Assembly: GCF_018141425.1 (NCBI RefSeq)
Contig: NZ_CP058561.1
Coordinates: 3,224,001 to 3,288,000 of the forward strand
Direction: 5' to 3'
DNA length: 64,000 bases
Source: Vallitalea guaymasensis
GTDB lineage: Bacteria; Bacillota; Clostridia; Lachnospirales; Vallitaleaceae
The position numbers were made by a program, and so were the translations under genes. Positions 62,250 to 64,000 of the stretch are shown piece by piece. Numbering within the stretch: position 1 is the first letter of the stretch; each line of letters begins with the position of its first letter. The notes under the pieces were generated by a model. That model did not search any database. It saw nothing but the letters and a program-made list of their open reading frames with translations, and had not been told where the DNA came from.

Positions 62250-63806
62250 ATGAAGAAGGACAGATTAATATATATATTATTACTGATTATAATTATGATG
62301 TTTACAGGGTGTAAAAAAAATAATAATGAAGTATTTGATATTAATGAAAAAGAACCTATGGAGATTTCAATAGCCTTTTGGAATATTGATAATGCCTTGA
62401 GTGGTGGAGATAATGATAAAATGTTACGTGAGATTGAAGAAAAATTAAATATAAAACTTATTCCCTATGAAATTACTCATGATGATGATAGAAGAAAGAT
62501 TAATCTATTGGCATCATCTTCACAACTACCAGATGTTGTAGCAATCGGTGCTATTGGTACACCTTTGTATAATCAATGGATTGATAAAAAGATTATTAAA
62601 CCCTTACCCAAGGATTTATCCAAGTGGACAAACCTTAACAGTTATATGAATTGTGCTGAGATGAACCAATTCAGACATTCTGATGGAAATTATTATGGTA
62701 TACCAAGAAAGACATACGATAATAGTCATAGTGTAAAGTTAAGTGGAATGGATCGTAAGATTTTTTGCCGCTATGATTTAGCAAGGAAGGCTGGGATAAC
62801 TGAAGAACCTGAAACCTATGATGAGTTTCGGGCTATGATAAAGGCTATTATGAAAAATGATGCTGAAAATAAGGACATAGAGGGAATGACTGTTACAGTA
62901 CCATTCATCTTAGATAGTTTTTTCATGTCTTACAGCGTTCCTTTAGGAATGAGTGACGGCAGTGGTAGTGATTTCAAGTGGGTCAAGAAGGATGATAAGT
63001 ATATCCCTGCCTATTTTGCTGGAGACTTAAAATCTTCTTTTGAACTTGCAAGAGAGATGTATGAAGAATCAACAATAGCGAAAGATATTCCTTTGGCGAA
63101 AGAGGAACAATCCATAAACAAATTTATAAATGGATCATCAGCGGCTCTGCTAGGTAATATGATATCATGGAAACTGGCTAAAAGATGGAACGAAAAATAT
63201 CCAGATAAAAAGTTTGAGGATCATGTGAAAATTCTATCGCCTTTAAAATCAAAAGATGGCAATACCTATGGAAGTGTATTCAAAAAATATTGGTCGGAAT
63301 CATATATAACGACAGATGACCCTGTCAAACAGGAAGCTATTCTTAATTTATATGAGTATTTTTTGAAAAATGAAGATATGCTTAGGCGAGGATATGAAGA
63401 TGAAGATTATATATCAGCCAATGGTGTGAAAATAGCAAAACAAGGTAATGATATTAACGACAAATATCCTATTACCTTACTTGCTGATTTAGTGCAATGG
63501 AATAATGTATATAGATATTTAACTCTTACAGGGGACCCAACGAAAGATAAGTATTATAAAATGGATGTTGAGTATAGCTATCAACTATTGGAAACGGATT
63601 TACCTAAATATTATGAAATAAATTTATCCATGCAAACTCCAACTATGAGTAATTTTATGATAAAACCAGCAGATGATATCATTAAGGTTATGATAGGCAG
63701 AGAAAGTGTAGATAAGATGTACAATGATATAATGAAAAATTATGAGAATAAAGGGCTTTATAAAATGATAGATGAAGTGAATGAATTAATGGATGATCTG
63801 AATTAA
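62250..63806 (+). CDS. extracellular solute-binding lipoprotein (LplA-like)
   Basis: 518 residues from the ATG at 62250, with GAGGTG 9 bases upstream; the ATG at 62232 is rejected. The signal peptide ends in lipobox FTGC (Cys21). It is a longer binding-protein type than the one at 55654: EPMEISIAFWNIDNAL, LASSSQLPDVVAIGAIG, a KDIPLAKEEQSINKFINGSSAALLGNM segment, and a Tyr/Asp-rich C-terminus. It is placed between the two-component pair and the GH112 gene. It may supply the same permeases with a second ligand, or present sugar to the YesM kinase (inference). Confidence 0.87.
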   Translation: MKKDRLIYILLLIIIMMFTGCKKNNNEVFDINEKEPMEISIAFWNIDNALSGGDNDKMLREIEEKLNIKLIPYEITHDDDRRKINLLASSSQLPDVVAIGAIGTPLYNQWIDKKIIKPLPKDLSKWTNLNSYMNCAEMNQFRHSDGNYYGIPRKTYDNSHSVKLSGMDRKIFCRYDLARKAGITEEPETYDEFRAMIKAIMKNDAENKDIEGMTVTVPFILDSFFMSYSVPLGMSDGSGSDFKWVKKDDKYIPAYFAGDLKSSFELAREMYEESTIAKDIPLAKEEQSINKFINGSSAALLGNMISWKLAKRWNEKYPDKKFEDHVKILSPLKSKDGNTYGSVFKKYWSESYITTDDPVKQEAILNLYEYFLKNEDMLRRGYEDEDYISANGVKIAKQGNDINDKYPITLLADLVQWNNVYRYLTLTGDPTKDKYYKMDVEYSYQLLETDLPKYYEINLSMQTPTMSNFMIKPADDIIKVMIGRESVDKMYNDIMKNYENKGLYKMIDEVNELMDDLN

Positions 63807-63847
63807 TTAGTCTTAGTTATTAAATGATGAAATTAGGAGGTATGGAT

Positions 63848-64000
63848 ATGAATAATAAAGGAAGAGTAACTCTACCAACAGATGTAGATATTATAAATGA
63901 GACTCTTGAGACTATGGAAAGATTAGGTGTTGACGCACTTCGTGACTGTGATGGAACTGAGTTTCCAAAAGAACTATTAGGTAAAGGTGCCAAGGTATAT
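63848..64000 (+). CDS. GH112 1,3-beta-galactosyl-N-acetylhexosamine phosphorylase, N-terminal part (partial)
   Basis: 51 codons before the window ends. MNNKGRVTLPTDVDI, followed by LGVDALRDCDGTEFPKEL, matches the conserved start of GH112 enzymes, in which an R-x-(S/C)-DGT stretch near residue 35 is characteristic. These enzymes split galacto-N-biose/lacto-N-biose with phosphate into galactose 1-phosphate and HexNAc. AGGAGG lies 7 bases before the ATG at 63848; the ATG at 63842 is too close to that site. It is the natural catabolic partner of the transporter and two-component genes upstream. Confidence 0.85.
   Translation, partial: MNNKGRVTLPTDVDIINETLETMERLGVDALRDCDGTEFPKELLGKGAKVY

Overview
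The window comes from a low-GC, spore-former-type Firmicute of class Clostridia. Reasons: AT-rich DNA; strong AGGAGG ribosome binding sites; frequent TTG/GTG starts; clostridial YesM/YesN two-component pairs, BlaI/M56 pairs and an LPxTG surface protein. A marine or sediment polysaccharide degrader of the Vallitalea/Lachnospirales type would fit, but that is inference. No rRNA, tRNA, CRISPR array, prophage or intact transposase was seen. The genome segment is dense in sugar-uptake and signal-transduction genes.

Layout. 1-3270: end of an unknown gene, a Gfo/Idh/MocA dehydrogenase with a TIM-barrel sugar isomerase, a large palindromic repeat, and exonuclease III. 3452-6850: a membrane ferredoxin-like protein, a Cache-GGDEF diguanylate cyclase, and a soluble diacid-recognition/MCP protein; the last two have near-identical promoter blocks. 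6928-15185: a LacI-controlled ABC uptake system, a GH65 disaccharide phosphorylase, a PhnP-like metallo-hydrolase and a PHP phosphoesterase. 15207-19453: a BlaI repressor, an M56 antirepressor-like protease fused to a LytM domain, and a secreted LytM-like/S41 protein, with shared operator sequences. 19624-21369: AraC regulator and sugar isomerase, with four spaced direct repeats upstream. 21670-25687: a secreted five-repeat protein and an OmpR/HAMP-kinase pair. 25763-31013: release factor 3, an ArsR plus P-type metal ATPase operon, and a YbgA-like protein.

31200-36985: AraC regulator divergent from a GHMP sugar kinase, GlmU-like nucleotidyltransferase, phosphohexomutase and GalE, that is, a sugar to UDP-sugar route. 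37264-41128: PHP histidinol-phosphatase-like protein, membrane metalloprotease, TPR protein, and a response regulator with a DUF2294-like tail. 41416-46092: a 1558-residue LPxTG surface protein with DUF11-like and SdrD B-like domains. 46169-48215: a second BlaI/M56 module with a different, duplicated sensor-like tail. 48473-51221: SGNH hydrolase, condensation-type acyltransferase and zinc-ribbon membrane protein. 51299-55060: a MerR-controlled GH5-like glycosidase and GPH symporter. 55243-55435: second copy of the palindromic repeat. 55654-64000: ABC sugar uptake, a YesM/YesN pair, a second lipoprotein binding protein and the start of a GH112 beta-galactosyl-HexNAc phosphorylase.

How the parts work together. 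Two phosphorolytic disaccharide systems (GH65 and GH112) are each paired with their own ABC importer and regulator. The GHMP/NTase/mutase/GalE operon could receive the sugars released by GH112. Many start codons were moved downstream of the longest possible ORF, because the ribosome binding site lies inside that ORF. The most unusual items are the paired palindromic elements, the M56-LytM fusion system with its operators, and the GH65 cluster that carries two phosphoesterases.
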